Shown: in pieces, positions 1 through 7,601 of the stretch
Position numbering within the stretch: position 1 is the stretch's first letter
How the letters are laid out: every line of letters begins with the position of its first letter
DNA from: CAZTCJ01 sp964612085
GTDB taxonomy: Bacteria; Pseudomonadota; Alphaproteobacteria; JAJFIK01
NCBI GenBank assembly: GCA_964612085.1
Contig: CAZTCJ010000098.1
Span: 1-13,060 of the forward strand
Direction of reading: 5' to 3'
DNA: 13,060 bases
Translations under genes and position numbers: made by a program
Notes under the pieces: model-generated
Seen by the model: the letters and a program-made list of their open reading frames with translations, nothing else
Database searches by the model: none
What the model was told of the DNA's origin: nothing

Positions 1-51
1 CAGCGCGGGCGCGGGCGCGGCCGGGGACGCGGTCGGCCGCCAGGCTTCTAG
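1..51 (+). CDS. Possible C-terminal tail of an RG-repeat protein (partial)
   Basis: Reading frame 1 from the window edge gives about 16 residues, mostly alternating Arg and Gly followed by PPGF, and stops at TAG (49-51). RG-rich tails are known at the C-termini of RNA-binding proteins such as DEAD-box helicases, so this may be the end of such a gene. It would be convergent with the histidine kinase, and its stop lies inside the same hairpin as the kinase stop. The other two plus frames also lack an early stop, and any GGGCGC-rich tract can yield RG, so this could be chance. The gene body lies outside the window and cannot be identified. Confidence 0.33.
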   Translation, partial: QRGRGRGRGRGRPPGF

Positions 52-70
52 GGTCCTGACCCTAGGAAGC
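44..70. terminator. Hairpin between convergent gene ends
   Basis: CTAGGGT (48-54) and ACCCTAG (59-65) are perfect inverted arms around the loop CCTG. The pairing extends outward (GCTTC with GGAAGC) if one base is bulged, giving a stem of about 11 bp. The hairpin contains the kinase stop codon (62-64, minus) and the TAG of the possible RG-tail frame (49-51, plus). Its place between convergent ends suggests a shared terminator, but no T-tract follows on either strand, so it is not a classical Rho-independent terminator. Confidence 0.4.
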
Positions 71-1354
71 GAGCGTCGTCAAGGGAGCGGCCTGCTTCTG
101 CGTCTGCCCCATGGTGCGGTAAGCGGGAAAGACGATCGAGGCCCTGGCGCCGCCTTCCGGCCGGTTGGCAAGCGTCAGGCTCGCCCCATGCATCAGCGCC
201 AGACGGTTGACGAGCGGCAGGCCCAGCCCGATACCGTCCTTCCGTCGGGTCATGACCTCACCGGTACAGACGAAGGGCGTGGTCAACTGCTTGAAATCGA
301 GCGTCTGGAAACCGGTCCCCTGATCCTCGACCGCGAGCTGGAGACAGCCGTCCCGTTCTTGGGCGGAAACTGTCACCACGCCGCCTGCTGGCGACGCGTG
401 AACGGCATTCCGGAGCAACTGGACGAGCATTTGCTCCGTATGGTTCATATCCGCCTGCACAGTGTGATCGTTGTCGGCAACCGCCTCGATGGTCACGCCG
501 CTGACCCTGGTGTCCGCAAGGCAGGCGTCGCGGGCGGACTCGATGACATGGGCCAGGGGAAAGACTTTCTCGTCAAGCTGAACCCGGCCGAAATCCGTGG
601 ACGCGAAGGTCAAGGCGCTGTCGATCAAGCGCATCAGACGGTCCGCCCCGGTTTGAATATTCTTGACATAGGCCAGACGGTCCGCGCCCGGCATCTGCAA
701 TTCATCGGCACAGACCAGGAGATGGGAAAACCCCACCAGGGCATTGAGCGGCGTGCGCAGTTCATGGCTGACCAGGGACAGGAACCGGCATTGTTCCGTC
801 TGCGCCTGTTCAAGGCGCTTGCAGGTCCCGGCGAGCTGTTCCTCCAGCTTGGCGCGCGTCAGATCGGCGAACTGGATCGCCTCGATATGGCGGCTGGCAA
901 TATCCGCGAACGCTTCGAGCGTACGCTGATCGTCGGCGCTGAACGCGGCGCGGGGCTGGTCGTCGATGACACAGAAGGATCCGATACTGGCGCCTTCCAC
1001 GATAACCGGCGCGCCCGCGTAAAAGCGGATGAAAGGCGCGCCCGTCACCAGCGGATTGGCGGAAAACCGGGGGTCGAGCTTGGCATCGAGCACCACAAAC
1101 GGCGTGTCCTGCAAAACCGTGTAGGCGCAAAACGCCACATCGCGGCCGGTCTCGCAGGCATCGAGCCCGACACGGGATTTGAACCACTGCCGTTCCCGGT
1201 CGACCAGGGAAAGAATGGCGATTTTCGCCTGGAACCGCTCGGCAGCGAGTTGGGTTAACGCATCCAGATGCGGGCTGGGCGGAGTATCGAGGACTGCCGC
1301 GTCGTCGAGCACGCGCTGGCGGCGCTCTTCATCGAACGGCAAGGGATAAGGCAT
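62..1354 (-). CDS. GAF-domain sensor histidine kinase
   Basis: This is a soluble two-component sensor kinase of 430 residues. A GAF domain spans roughly residues 25-160, with typical family stretches (RERQWFKSRVGL, IRFYAGAPV, IGSFCVIDD). A coiled-coil linker follows, then a HisKA domain with the H-box SHELRTPLN (phospho-accepting His197). The HATPase domain has the N-box LLRNAVHASP (Asn316), the G1 box EDQGTG and the G2 box GIGLGL (about 374-379). No transmembrane segment is seen, so it should sense a cytoplasmic signal. The ATG at 1354 (MPYPLPFDEERR) is chosen because GAF kinases of this type start this way; an in-frame TTG at 1378 would add eight residues. No response regulator gene lies beside it, so it is an orphan kinase within this window. 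The ligand and partner are unknown. Confidence 0.9.
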   Translation of the reverse strand: MPYPLPFDEERRQRVLDDAAVLDTPPSPHLDALTQLAAERFQAKIAILSLVDRERQWFKSRVGLDACETGRDVAFCAYTVLQDTPFVVLDAKLDPRFSANPLVTGAPFIRFYAGAPVIVEGASIGSFCVIDDQPRAAFSADDQRTLEAFADIASRHIEAIQFADLTRAKLEEQLAGTCKRLEQAQTEQCRFLSLVSHELRTPLNALVGFSHLLVCADELQMPGADRLAYVKNIQTGADRLMRLIDSALTFASTDFGRVQLDEKVFPLAHVIESARDACLADTRVSGVTIEAVADNDHTVQADMNHTEQMLVQLLRNAVHASPAGGVVTVSAQERDGCLQLAVEDQGTGFQTLDFKQLTTPFVCTGEVMTRRKDGIGLGLPLVNRLALMHGASLTLANRPEGGARASIVFPAYRTMGQTQKQAAPLTTLAS

Positions 1355-1473
1355 GGACGTCACGAGCAGGCTCCCCAACGCACAAAAATGGGACTGCTGC
1401 TGTTTTACCGGTGTTTTCCTAAGGAATTTTTATATCCGGATACGTGGAACGATACGATGCCGTATTCGCGTCA
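1355..1473. other. Short intergenic gap upstream of the kinase
   Basis: This 119-base gap lies between two minus-strand genes. It is A+T-richer than its surroundings and holds two small palindromes, TTCCTAAGGAA and TATCCGGATA (1433-1442). Either could be part of the kinase promoter or the 3' end of the glycosyltransferase transcript. No clear -35/-10 pair or terminator with a T-run was found, so whether the kinase has its own promoter is undecided. Confidence 0.35.
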
Positions 1474-2721
1474 TCAGGGCGCCGCCTCGATCACCTCGAC
1501 CGCGCGGGCAATGCCGTCTTCGCGCGCGATGGCGCCCGCCAAAGTGCGCGCGCGGGCGGCGTAGAGCGGTTCGCTGGTCAGATCCGTCAGGGCTGCCGCC
1601 AGACGCTCCGCCGTCAGACGGCGCGCCGGGATCGGCTCAGGCCCCGCATGCAAGGCATGGACGCGCTTGCCCCAGAAGGGCTGATCGACCGCGAACGGAC
1701 AGATCAGCGTCGGCTTGCCCGCGCGCAGGCCCGCCGCCGTGGTCCCTGCCCCGCCGTGATGCACGACGGCGGACATGAGGGGGAAAAGCGTGTCATGGGG
1801 CGCGCCGTCGATCAGATGGATGGTCTTGGGCAGGCCGCTGCCCGTCAGCCCGCCCCAGCCCTTGGATAAGACCGCCCTCACATCCGCGCGCACCACCGCC
1901 TCGATGATCTTTTCCGAGAAGGCTTGGGGGTCAGGCATGGGCATGGAGCCGAAGCCGATATAGACCGGCGGCGCGCCGGCGCCGAGAAAGCGCGCCAGAT
2001 CCGGATCGGGCGTCCAACCCGTGTCATCGTCGAGGAACCAATAGCCGGTCATATGGGCTTGCGGCGGCCAATCATCCGGGCGCGGCAGAACGCTTGGCGA
2101 GACGCCGCACAGGGAGGTCACCGGCGTGTCGGTTTCATCGATCGCGCCGATCCGGAGCGCCTTCGGGCCCGGCCCCAAGCCGAGCGTATCCTTGCGCCAG
2201 GTGTCGAGAATATCCCGGTAGGGCAAGCGCGACAGGGAGAACAGGCGGTAGAGCCACAGATTGATCTCGCCCCCGAAATCGGCCGTGAACACCAAAGGCG
2301 GAAAGGCCCGTGTGGGGATCATCGGCACCACGGCGGCCAGCACCGGCTTCGCGCCATAAGCCTCGACCACATCCGGCACGCTTTGGATCTTCGGATGGTA
2401 GACGATGACATCGGCACCACGGCCCAGTTCCGTGACGGCGGCAAGCGTGTTTTCCATCATGGGCCGCACATGGCTGCGCCACAGTTTGCTCAGTTGAAGG
2501 ATGTTGCCGCCGATGACCTTCTTAACGTCCGGGTCCTGCAGAAAGGCCTGGATGTCGAGCCCGAGCGGCTTGAACGCAATGCCGTACCCCTCGACCCAGG
2601 ACTGGAAGTTATCCGGCGCGCCCAGGGTGACCCCATGGCCCCGCTCTTTAAGCGCCAGGGCGAGCGCCAGATAAGGCTGCACATCGCCCCGCGTGCCCAT
2701 GGTCATAATACTGATGCGCAT
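1474..2721 (-). CDS. UGT-like glycosyltransferase (GT1/GT28 fold)
   Basis: This 415-residue protein has the two Rossmann-type halves of a GT-B glycosyltransferase. The N-terminal glycosyltransferase-28-like motif GTRGDVQPYLALA (about residues 9-21) is typical of sterol- and macrolide-type glucosyltransferases, in which the N-half binds the acceptor. The C-half has YIGFGSM (254-260), the nucleotide-sugar-binding stretch VVHHGGAGTTAAGLRAGKP (about 319-337) and CPFAVDQPFWG. Likely reaction: transfer of a sugar from a UDP-sugar to a small lipophilic acceptor; the acceptor cannot be told. The start at 2721 is preferred over an ATG at 2754 because AAGGGAG (2728-2734) lies six bases upstream and MRISIMTMGTRGD matches the family start. 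It is divergent from the SnoaL-like gene. Confidence 0.88.
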   Translation of the reverse strand: MRISIMTMGTRGDVQPYLALALALKERGHGVTLGAPDNFQSWVEGYGIAFKPLGLDIQAFLQDPDVKKVIGGNILQLSKLWRSHVRPMMENTLAAVTELGRGADVIVYHPKIQSVPDVVEAYGAKPVLAAVVPMIPTRAFPPLVFTADFGGEINLWLYRLFSLSRLPYRDILDTWRKDTLGLGPGPKALRIGAIDETDTPVTSLCGVSPSVLPRPDDWPPQAHMTGYWFLDDDTGWTPDPDLARFLGAGAPPVYIGFGSMPMPDPQAFSEKIIEAVVRADVRAVLSKGWGGLTGSGLPKTIHLIDGAPHDTLFPLMSAVVHHGGAGTTAAGLRAGKPTLICPFAVDQPFWGKRVHALHAGPEPIPARRLTAERLAAALTDLTSEPLYAARARTLAGAIAREDGIARAVEVIEAAP

Positions 2722-2817
2722 CACCCGCTCCCTTGGCCGCGTTGCCCGGACCATAATCCCGCCCCACCCTTATGACCATGTGCGCATCCTCGCAATGCGA
2801 ACAGGGAGGACGGCCTC
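2722..2817. promoter_or_regulatory. Divergent promoter region
   Basis: These 96 bases separate the start of the minus-strand glycosyltransferase from the plus-strand SnoaL-like gene, so both promoters must lie here or inside the flanking genes. Strong ribosome-binding sites are visible at both ends: AAGGGAG for the minus gene and AGGGAGGA (2803-2810) for the plus gene. No convincing -35/-10 pair could be assigned; CATAAT at 2752-2757 is only a weak candidate -10. Confidence 0.45.
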
Positions 2818-3312
2818 GTGATCCGCTTGACCGCAATCGCCATGTTCAGCCTGGGGCTGGTTTCGAGCCCCGCCTGGGCCGAGCCCACGGCGGAAGAAGC
2901 CCGCAACACGCAAGTGGTGCTCGATGTCTTCAAGGCCTTCGAGACCCGCGATCTGGCGGTCCTGAAACGATCCTTCGCCGATGAAGGCACGATCCAGATC
3001 GGGCTGACAGACCGGCCCTATGGCGGTCCGCATGAGACGTTCGAAGCCGCCGCCCCGTTTCCCGGCGCGCTTGAGGGCGTCACCGTCGAGGTGGAAAAGA
3101 TCCTGGCCGAGGACGATGAAGTGGCGATCCAGTCGCTCATTTGCGGCGCCCATGCCGCCCCAATCCTAGGCTATGAGCCCACTGGCAAGCGCCTGTGTTC
3201 GCGCTATATCAATCTCTATGTCCTGAAAGACGGCAAGATTATCAGCAATTCCGTCGGCCTTTACCGCGACCAACTCACAGAACAACTGGAAGAAAATAAA
3301 GAAGACCGATAA
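2818..3312 (+). CDS. Secreted SnoaL-like (NTF2-fold) protein
   Basis: This 164-residue protein has a Sec signal peptide: a short basic start (MIR), a hydrophobic core and an AWA cleavage motif ending at residue 21, so the mature form should be periplasmic. The rest resembles SnoaL-like or ester-cyclase NTF2-fold proteins: an early helix (NTQVVLDVFKAFETRDLAVLKRSFADEGTIQ), then strands ending in YINLYVLKDGKIISNSVGLYRD. Such proteins are often small-ligand binders or have no known reaction, so no activity is proposed. Translation starts at GTG, seven bases after a strong AGGGAGGA site. The C-terminus is highly charged (EQLEENKEDR). Confidence 0.72.
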   Translation: MIRLTAIAMFSLGLVSSPAWAEPTAEEARNTQVVLDVFKAFETRDLAVLKRSFADEGTIQIGLTDRPYGGPHETFEAAAPFPGALEGVTVEVEKILAEDDEVAIQSLICGAHAAPILGYEPTGKRLCSRYINLYVLKDGKIISNSVGLYRDQLTEQLEENKEDR

Positions 3313-3510
3313 TCGAACGGGTTTCCTTTTTCTGCATTTTTCCGCAGGCCTGTTGTCTGTTTTGTAGCGGTCCGAACCGTGACACCCGAAAACCTGCGGC
3401 AATCCGTCCTCATCTCTGACCTGATACCTGGATTGTGCAGCGCCGAACCTTTATGGTGCCCCTTTCCAGCCGATAAGGCTGGTTTCACAAGGTGATATCT
3501 GGGGAGCGGC
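3313..3510. other. Leader region of the BCCT transporter gene
   Basis: This 198-base gap lies between two plus-strand genes. It begins with a T-rich tract (TTTCCTTTTTCTGCATTTTTCC) that has no strong stem ahead of it and ends with a hairpin close to the next start. A near-palindrome, CGGTCCGAACCG, lies at about 3369-3380. No clear sigma-70 promoter was recognised. The length would suit a separately regulated transporter gene. Confidence 0.35.
3466..3482 (+). promoter_or_regulatory. Hairpin in the transporter 5' leader
   Basis: CCAGCC (3466-3471), loop GATAA and GGCTGG (3477-3482) form a perfect 6-bp stem followed by only three T residues. It sits 28 bases before the transporter start codon and just before its GGGGAG ribosome-binding site (3501-3506). 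It may be a weak terminator of the upstream gene, an RNA structure influencing translation, or a DNA operator. The sequence does not decide between them. Confidence 0.4.
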
Positions 3511-5511
3511 ATGGCGGGCGACGGCACCAACAGCGCATCAACGCGCTCAAATCTGAGGATCAACCCGCCCGTCTTCTTCATCTCCGCGGCCCTCATTCTC
3601 GGCTTCGCCGCGTTCGGCGGCCTGTTTCCCGAAACGGCCGGTGCGATCTTTCCCGGCATGCTCGCCTGGATCACCGACAAGTTCGGCTGGTTTTACGTTC
3701 TGTCGGTCGCGGTCTTTCTTGTTTTCGTGGTGTGGCTGGCGTTTTCGCCTTATGGCGGCATCAGGCTCGGGCCCGACGATTCCCGGCCCGATTACAGCTA
3801 TGCCTCATGGTTCGCCATGCTGTTCTCCGCCGGCATGGGGATCGGTCTCGTGTTCTTCAGCGTCGCAGAACCGCTGGCCCATTTCGACAGCCCGCCCGTG
3901 GGCGGAGGCGGCACCGTGGACGCCGCCCGCCAGGCCATGATCACCACCTTCTTCCATTGGGGTATCCATGCCTGGGCGATCTACATCGTGGTCGGCCTGG
4001 CGCTCGCCTATTTCTCCTTCCGCCACAATCTGCCGCTGACGATCCGCTCGGCGCTCTTTCCGCTCCTGGGCAACCGGATCTACGGGCCGCTCGGCAACGC
4101 GGTCGATATTTTCGCCGTGCTCGGCACCATGTTCGGCGTGGCCACTTCGCTGGGACTCGGCGTCATGCAGGTCAATGCGGGCCTCAACTATCTTTTCGAC
4201 GTGCCCCAGACCGATACGGTCCGTGTCTTGCTGATCGCGGGGATCACGGGCGCGGCCACCATCTCGGTGGTGAGCGGGCTCGACGGGGGCATCAAGCGGA
4301 TCAGCGAGCTGAATCTGATCCTGGCGCTGGTCCTTTTAATCTTCGTGCTGGTGGCGGGGCCGACCTTCGATCTGCTGCGCGCCTTTGCCCAGAATATCGG
4401 CGCCTATCTGGGGGCCTTGCCGGACATCACCTTCCGGCTCTTCGCCTATCAACCGCAAGACGGCGACGCGCGCGCCTGGTCGAGCGGCTGGACGCTCTTC
4501 TACTGGGCCTGGTGGATTGCCTGGTCGCCATTCGTCGGCATGTTCATCGCCCGGATCTCGCGCGGCCGCACCATCCGCGAATTCATCCTGAGCGTGATGT
4601 TCGTGCCCGCCGGCTTCACCTTCCTGTGGTTGACGGTGTTTGGCAACACGGGCCTTTGGATGGAACTGACCGATGTGGCCGATCTGGCGGGCGGCGAGAC
4701 CGCCGTTTTACTCTTTTCCATGCTTGAAAATCTGCCCTGGTCGGCCATTACCTCGTTGATCGCGACCACGTTGGTGGTGACCTTTTTCGTTACCTCGTCC
4801 GACTCCGGATCTCTGGTGATCGATATGATCACCTCCGGCGGCGATCCGGATCCGCCGGTCTGGCAGAGGGTGTTCTGGGCCGTGACGGAAGGCGTGGTGG
4901 CGGCTGCGCTACTGGTGGCGGGGGGCTTGCAGGCTTTGCAGGCGGCCTCCATCGCCGCCGCCCTGCCCTTTACCGCCGTGATGCTGATCATCTGCGTGGG
5001 CCTCTATCAAGGGCTGCGGCTTGATGGCGCGACCCGGATCGGCCAGGGTGAATCCCCGGCGCCGTTGCCCATTCAAGGGGCCAGCGTGCCCTGGCAGCAG
5101 CGCCTGGCCACCATTATCCGCCGCTACAAACGGGCCGATGCCCTGCGGTTCCTTAACGAGACGGTCACGCCAGCGCTCGAACAGGTGGCGGAAGAAATCC
5201 GCCAGACCCATCTGGATGCCCAGGTAAGCCAGGAGGACGAGCGCATCACGCTCACCGTCTCTCATGGTACGCAGACGGATTTTCTTTATACGGTGGAAGT
5301 GCGCGGGTACCGCACTCCATCCTTCTCGCCGGAAATCCCCCGCGACACCAATGGCGAGCATCGCCATTATAGGGCGGAAGTGCGTCTGATCACCGGCCCC
5401 GCGGGCTATGACATTATGGGCTACACGAAGGATCAGATCATCGGCGATCTGTTGGCGCATTATCAGACCCACATGGAATTCATCCATGTCCACGCCGCAC
5501 CGGATGGCTGA
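3511..5511 (+). CDS. betT: BCCT-family betaine/choline transporter with C-terminal cytoplasmic domain
   Basis: This 666-residue integral inner-membrane carrier belongs to the betaine/carnitine/choline transporter family. Hydrophobic segments consistent with the family's 12 helices run from about residue 19 to 500. Family marks are the glycine motif GMGIG (108-112), the aromatic substrate box WTLFYWAWWIAWSP (327-340) followed by FIARISRGRTIREF, and TSSDSGSL (428-435), the region that in related carriers helps form a cation site. A hydrophilic domain of about 160 residues (505-666) follows the last helix, as in BetT-type proteins, where the C-terminal tail is linked to osmotic control. The convergent betaine-synthesis genes make betaine or choline the likely substrate; which one, and whether coupling is to Na+ or H+, cannot be read. 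GGGGAG lies four bases before the ATG. Confidence 0.9.
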   Translation: MAGDGTNSASTRSNLRINPPVFFISAALILGFAAFGGLFPETAGAIFPGMLAWITDKFGWFYVLSVAVFLVFVVWLAFSPYGGIRLGPDDSRPDYSYASWFAMLFSAGMGIGLVFFSVAEPLAHFDSPPVGGGGTVDAARQAMITTFFHWGIHAWAIYIVVGLALAYFSFRHNLPLTIRSALFPLLGNRIYGPLGNAVDIFAVLGTMFGVATSLGLGVMQVNAGLNYLFDVPQTDTVRVLLIAGITGAATISVVSGLDGGIKRISELNLILALVLLIFVLVAGPTFDLLRAFAQNIGAYLGALPDITFRLFAYQPQDGDARAWSSGWTLFYWAWWIAWSPFVGMFIARISRGRTIREFILSVMFVPAGFTFLWLTVFGNTGLWMELTDVADLAGGETAVLLFSMLENLPWSAITSLIATTLVVTFFVTSSDSGSLVIDMITSGGDPDPPVWQRVFWAVTEGVVAAALLVAGGLQALQAASIAAALPFTAVMLIICVGLYQGLRLDGATRIGQGESPAPLPIQGASVPWQQRLATIIRRYKRADALRFLNETVTPALEQVAEEIRQTHLDAQVSQEDERITLTVSHGTQTDFLYTVEVRGYRTPSFSPEIPRDTNGEHRHYRAEVRLITGPAGYDIMGYTKDQIIGDLLAHYQTHMEFIHVHAAPDG

Positions 5512-5523
5512 GGCCGATCGCCC

Positions 5524-6363
5524 TCACCGCTTCGCGAAATAGAGGATTCCCCAGGCCATCAGGCCGCTTTCCGCCCCTGCGACCCATTTCTCCAGCCCCG
5601 ACAGCATATTGTCCACATAGGTCTTGGAGACCTTGCAGGTAATATCGTCATAAGCCTGAAGAAGGGCCGCGCGCACCCGCGCATAATGGGCGCGCATATG
5701 GGGGGTCAGCACCTCAACCCGTTTTTCGATGAAAGCCAGCCGGTTCAGCTCTTCCCGGTAGAACGCGATCGAGCCCAGGCTTTCCAGATGGATCCGGTCG
5801 TAAATGGGCTGGAGCGCCTGCGTATCCTCCACATGATCCGCCTGCATCGGATCGGTGAAGATGAACTCGCCCCGCTCGCCCAAGACGCGGGCGGCTTCTT
5901 CCAGGACCCTTTTGCGGTTACCGCTGTGCAGGATCGCGTCCTGGGACCAGACCACATCAATGCTGTTTTCAGGCAGCGGCACGTCTTCGAAACTGCCATG
6001 CATCACCTCGATGAGATGGCCGAGGCCCTGGGCTTTGGTCAGCTCGCGGTTGCGCTCATTCTCCACATTGGACAGGTTGAGGCAGATCACCCGGCAGCCG
6101 AAGCGGTTCGCCAGATAGCGCGCCGAGCCGCCATAGCCCGCGCCTAAATCGAGCACGCGGGTCTTAGGTCCCAGCCAACTCAGATAAGAGGCCATGCGCT
6201 CCACCGTGCGCCGGCTGGCCACGGCGATATCCTCATCCGGTGCTTCGTAAAGCCCCACATGAATGTCCTCGCCGCCCCAGACCGTCTGATAGAACTGATC
6301 CGCATCATGACTGTCATAGTAGTCTTCCGTGATGCGGCGCACATCGGCTTTGGCATCGTTCAT
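5524..6363 (-). CDS. sdmt: Sarcosine/dimethylglycine N-methyltransferase
   Basis: This 279-residue class I SAM-dependent methyltransferase is predicted to carry out the last steps of betaine synthesis from glycine: sarcosine to dimethylglycine, then to glycine betaine, in the cytoplasm. The family-typical N-terminal stretch is VWGGEDIHVGLYE (about 28-40), followed by the SAM-binding motif VLDLGAGYGGSARYLA (about 70-85). Further segments (WSQDAILHSGNR, FTDPMQADHVED) match the betaine branch of this family. Its ATG overlaps the TGA of the upstream glycine methyltransferase gene by one base (TGATG), indicating translational coupling, with GGAGAAAG just upstream as ribosome-binding site. Its stop is 12 bases from that of the convergent transporter gene. 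No obvious terminator was found between them. Confidence 0.9.
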   Translation of the reverse strand: MNDAKADVRRITEDYYDSHDADQFYQTVWGGEDIHVGLYEAPDEDIAVASRRTVERMASYLSWLGPKTRVLDLGAGYGGSARYLANRFGCRVICLNLSNVENERNRELTKAQGLGHLIEVMHGSFEDVPLPENSIDVVWSQDAILHSGNRKRVLEEAARVLGERGEFIFTDPMQADHVEDTQALQPIYDRIHLESLGSIAFYREELNRLAFIEKRVEVLTPHMRAHYARVRAALLQAYDDITCKVSKTYVDNMLSGLEKWVAGAESGLMAWGILYFAKR

Positions 6364-7196
6364 CAGCTTTCTCCGTCGGCGGACACATAGGTTTTCTCGG
6401 CCACATGAATGAAGAAATCCGGCTCATAGGCCTGATAGGTTTCCTGAAAATCGCCATAGGTCCGTACGGAAGCAAAGCCCACATCCATCATCAGCTTGCG
6501 GGTATAATCCTTGCGCAGCGGGAACATATTCAGGTGATAGACCGATCCGTCCGGGAATGTGTAGCGGAAGCGGGCAAGCCCGTCGTCCACATATTCCGGC
6601 TCCGCCGTAACCTGATCGCCACAATAGTAATATTTGTGCTTGGTATGATAGCCCACATCCAGGATCGCATCGTAATTGCGCTGGTCGAGGATCAAAACGC
6701 CGTCATGTTTGAGCGCCGCGTAGAACTCCGCCAAGGCGCGCCTGCGGTCCCGCTCGTCGTGTAGATGGGTGAAGGAATTGCCCAGACAGATAATGGCGTC
6801 GTATTTACCGTGAATATCCCTGTTCAACCAACGCCAGTCCGCATGGGCCGTATGCAGAACAAGTCCTTTTTGACGTGCATTCTCGAAAGCCTTGCCGAGC
6901 ATTTCGGCGCTGCCATCGGCGCTGGTGACCTGGAAGCCCGCTTTCAGCAGTTGGACCGAATGAAAGCCGGTGCCGGTGGCCACATCGAGCACGGTTTCCT
7001 TGCCCCGGCCCTTCAACAAATCGATAAAGAAGCGCCCTTCGCTCTCGGCGCGGGCATCCCAATCGATCAGCTCATCCCATTTCTCGACGAAGCTTTTGAC
7101 ATATTCGGCTTTGTAATGGTCGGTGTCCCGGGTCTCTTCAGGTGACAGAGCAGCCTGGTTTTGAGCCTCGGCCACCGATTGTCCTTCCGCAGTCAT
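6363..7196 (-). CDS. gsmt: Glycine/sarcosine N-methyltransferase
   Basis: This 277-residue SAM-dependent methyltransferase is predicted to convert glycine to sarcosine and on to dimethylglycine, the first half of the glycine route to betaine. Motif I is VLDVATGTGFHSVQLL (about 69-84). Other family segments are HADWRWL (about 118-124), the motif IV-like CLGNSFTHLHDERDR (from about 137) and LILDQRNYD. The start at 7196 (MTAEGQ) is chosen because AGGAAAGGA (7202-7210) lies five bases upstream; a GTG at 7238 would add 14 residues unlike the family. It is first in a two-gene operon, overlapping the next gene by one base. The promoter must lie within the 405-base gap upstream or inside pccB read-through, but a strong terminator blocks most of the latter. 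Confidence 0.9.
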   Translation of the reverse strand: MTAEGQSVAEAQNQAALSPEETRDTDHYKAEYVKSFVEKWDELIDWDARAESEGRFFIDLLKGRGKETVLDVATGTGFHSVQLLKAGFQVTSADGSAEMLGKAFENARQKGLVLHTAHADWRWLNRDIHGKYDAIICLGNSFTHLHDERDRRRALAEFYAALKHDGVLILDQRNYDAILDVGYHTKHKYYYCGDQVTAEPEYVDDGLARFRYTFPDGSVYHLNMFPLRKDYTRKLMMDVGFASVRTYGDFQETYQAYEPDFFIHVAEKTYVSADGES

Positions 7197-7601
7197 GACG
7201 ATCCTTTCCTGGCATGGCGCCGCACGCACCGCAGGCACAGCGAGCTCAGCCGCAGTTCGGAGCGCGTGCGAAATGCTCGCGCAGCGGCTTTGCCACTGAA
7301 ACCGGAGGTATTAAGAAGCGTTATGAGTCAGCAACGCATGAGTTATACAGCGCCTTCGCCCGGAAAGGAAGGGCATGGCCCCAATCGCGTACCATGACGC
7401 CTGAATATAACAAATGTTAAAAGAGGACGGCATGGCGTATGGCTAGAAACTATAATTCAAGATTAGATCGCACCTACATATTCAAGCTAAAAATGAGTTT
7501 CTTTTTTATTTCGATCTGTCTTTGGGAAATCTGTTCAATTTCAGAGAATAACTTAAAAAAGTGCGGCCTGGGAAGGCCGCACCGCTGGATATGGATATCC
7601 C
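7197..7601. other. 405-base gene-free region upstream of the betaine operon
   Basis: I see no gene here on either strand. It contains the pccB terminator at its right end, then a clearly A+T-rich tract (about 7400-7560) and a more G+C-rich part next to the methyltransferase gene. In minus-strand reading, TATAGT and TATAAC are candidate -10 boxes, but neither has a good -35 at 17 bases. The motif ATTCAAG occurs twice (7455-7461 and 7480-7486), 25 bases apart in direct orientation. On the plus strand a good ribosome-binding site, AAGAGGA (7421-7427), leads to an ATG at 7432 that reads only four codons before TAG. The region most likely carries the control sequences of the betaine operon. No known riboswitch motif was recognised. 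Confidence 0.5.
7555..7582 (-). terminator. Rho-independent terminator of pccB
   Basis: GTGCGGCC (7561-7568) and GGCCGCAC (7575-7582) form a perfect 8-bp G+C-rich stem with a 6-base loop. Read on the minus strand, it is followed at once by six T residues (A-run 7555-7560 on the plus strand). It begins about 20 bases after the pccB stop codon, as expected for an intrinsic terminator. It should separate pccB transcription from the betaine operon downstream. Confidence 0.93.

Noticed and set aside
188..1258. A 356-codon plus-strand frame over the histidine kinase
   Set aside because: It is the antisense shadow of a kinase with all expected boxes, and its translation has no recognisable domain.
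1924..2775. A 283-codon plus-strand frame over the glycosyltransferase
   Set aside because: Antisense shadow; composition is Arg/His-rich with no domain, and the opposite strand has clear GT-B motifs and a good ribosome-binding site.
3492..4727. A 411-codon frame overlapping the BCCT gene on the same strand
   Set aside because: It is the out-of-frame reading of the transporter, extremely Arg-rich, while the annotated frame shows all transporter motifs.
6363..7600. Glycine or SAM riboswitch upstream of the glycine methyltransferase
   Set aside because: A regulator of this kind would make sense, but I found none of the conserved core motifs of those riboswitches in the leader on the minus strand.
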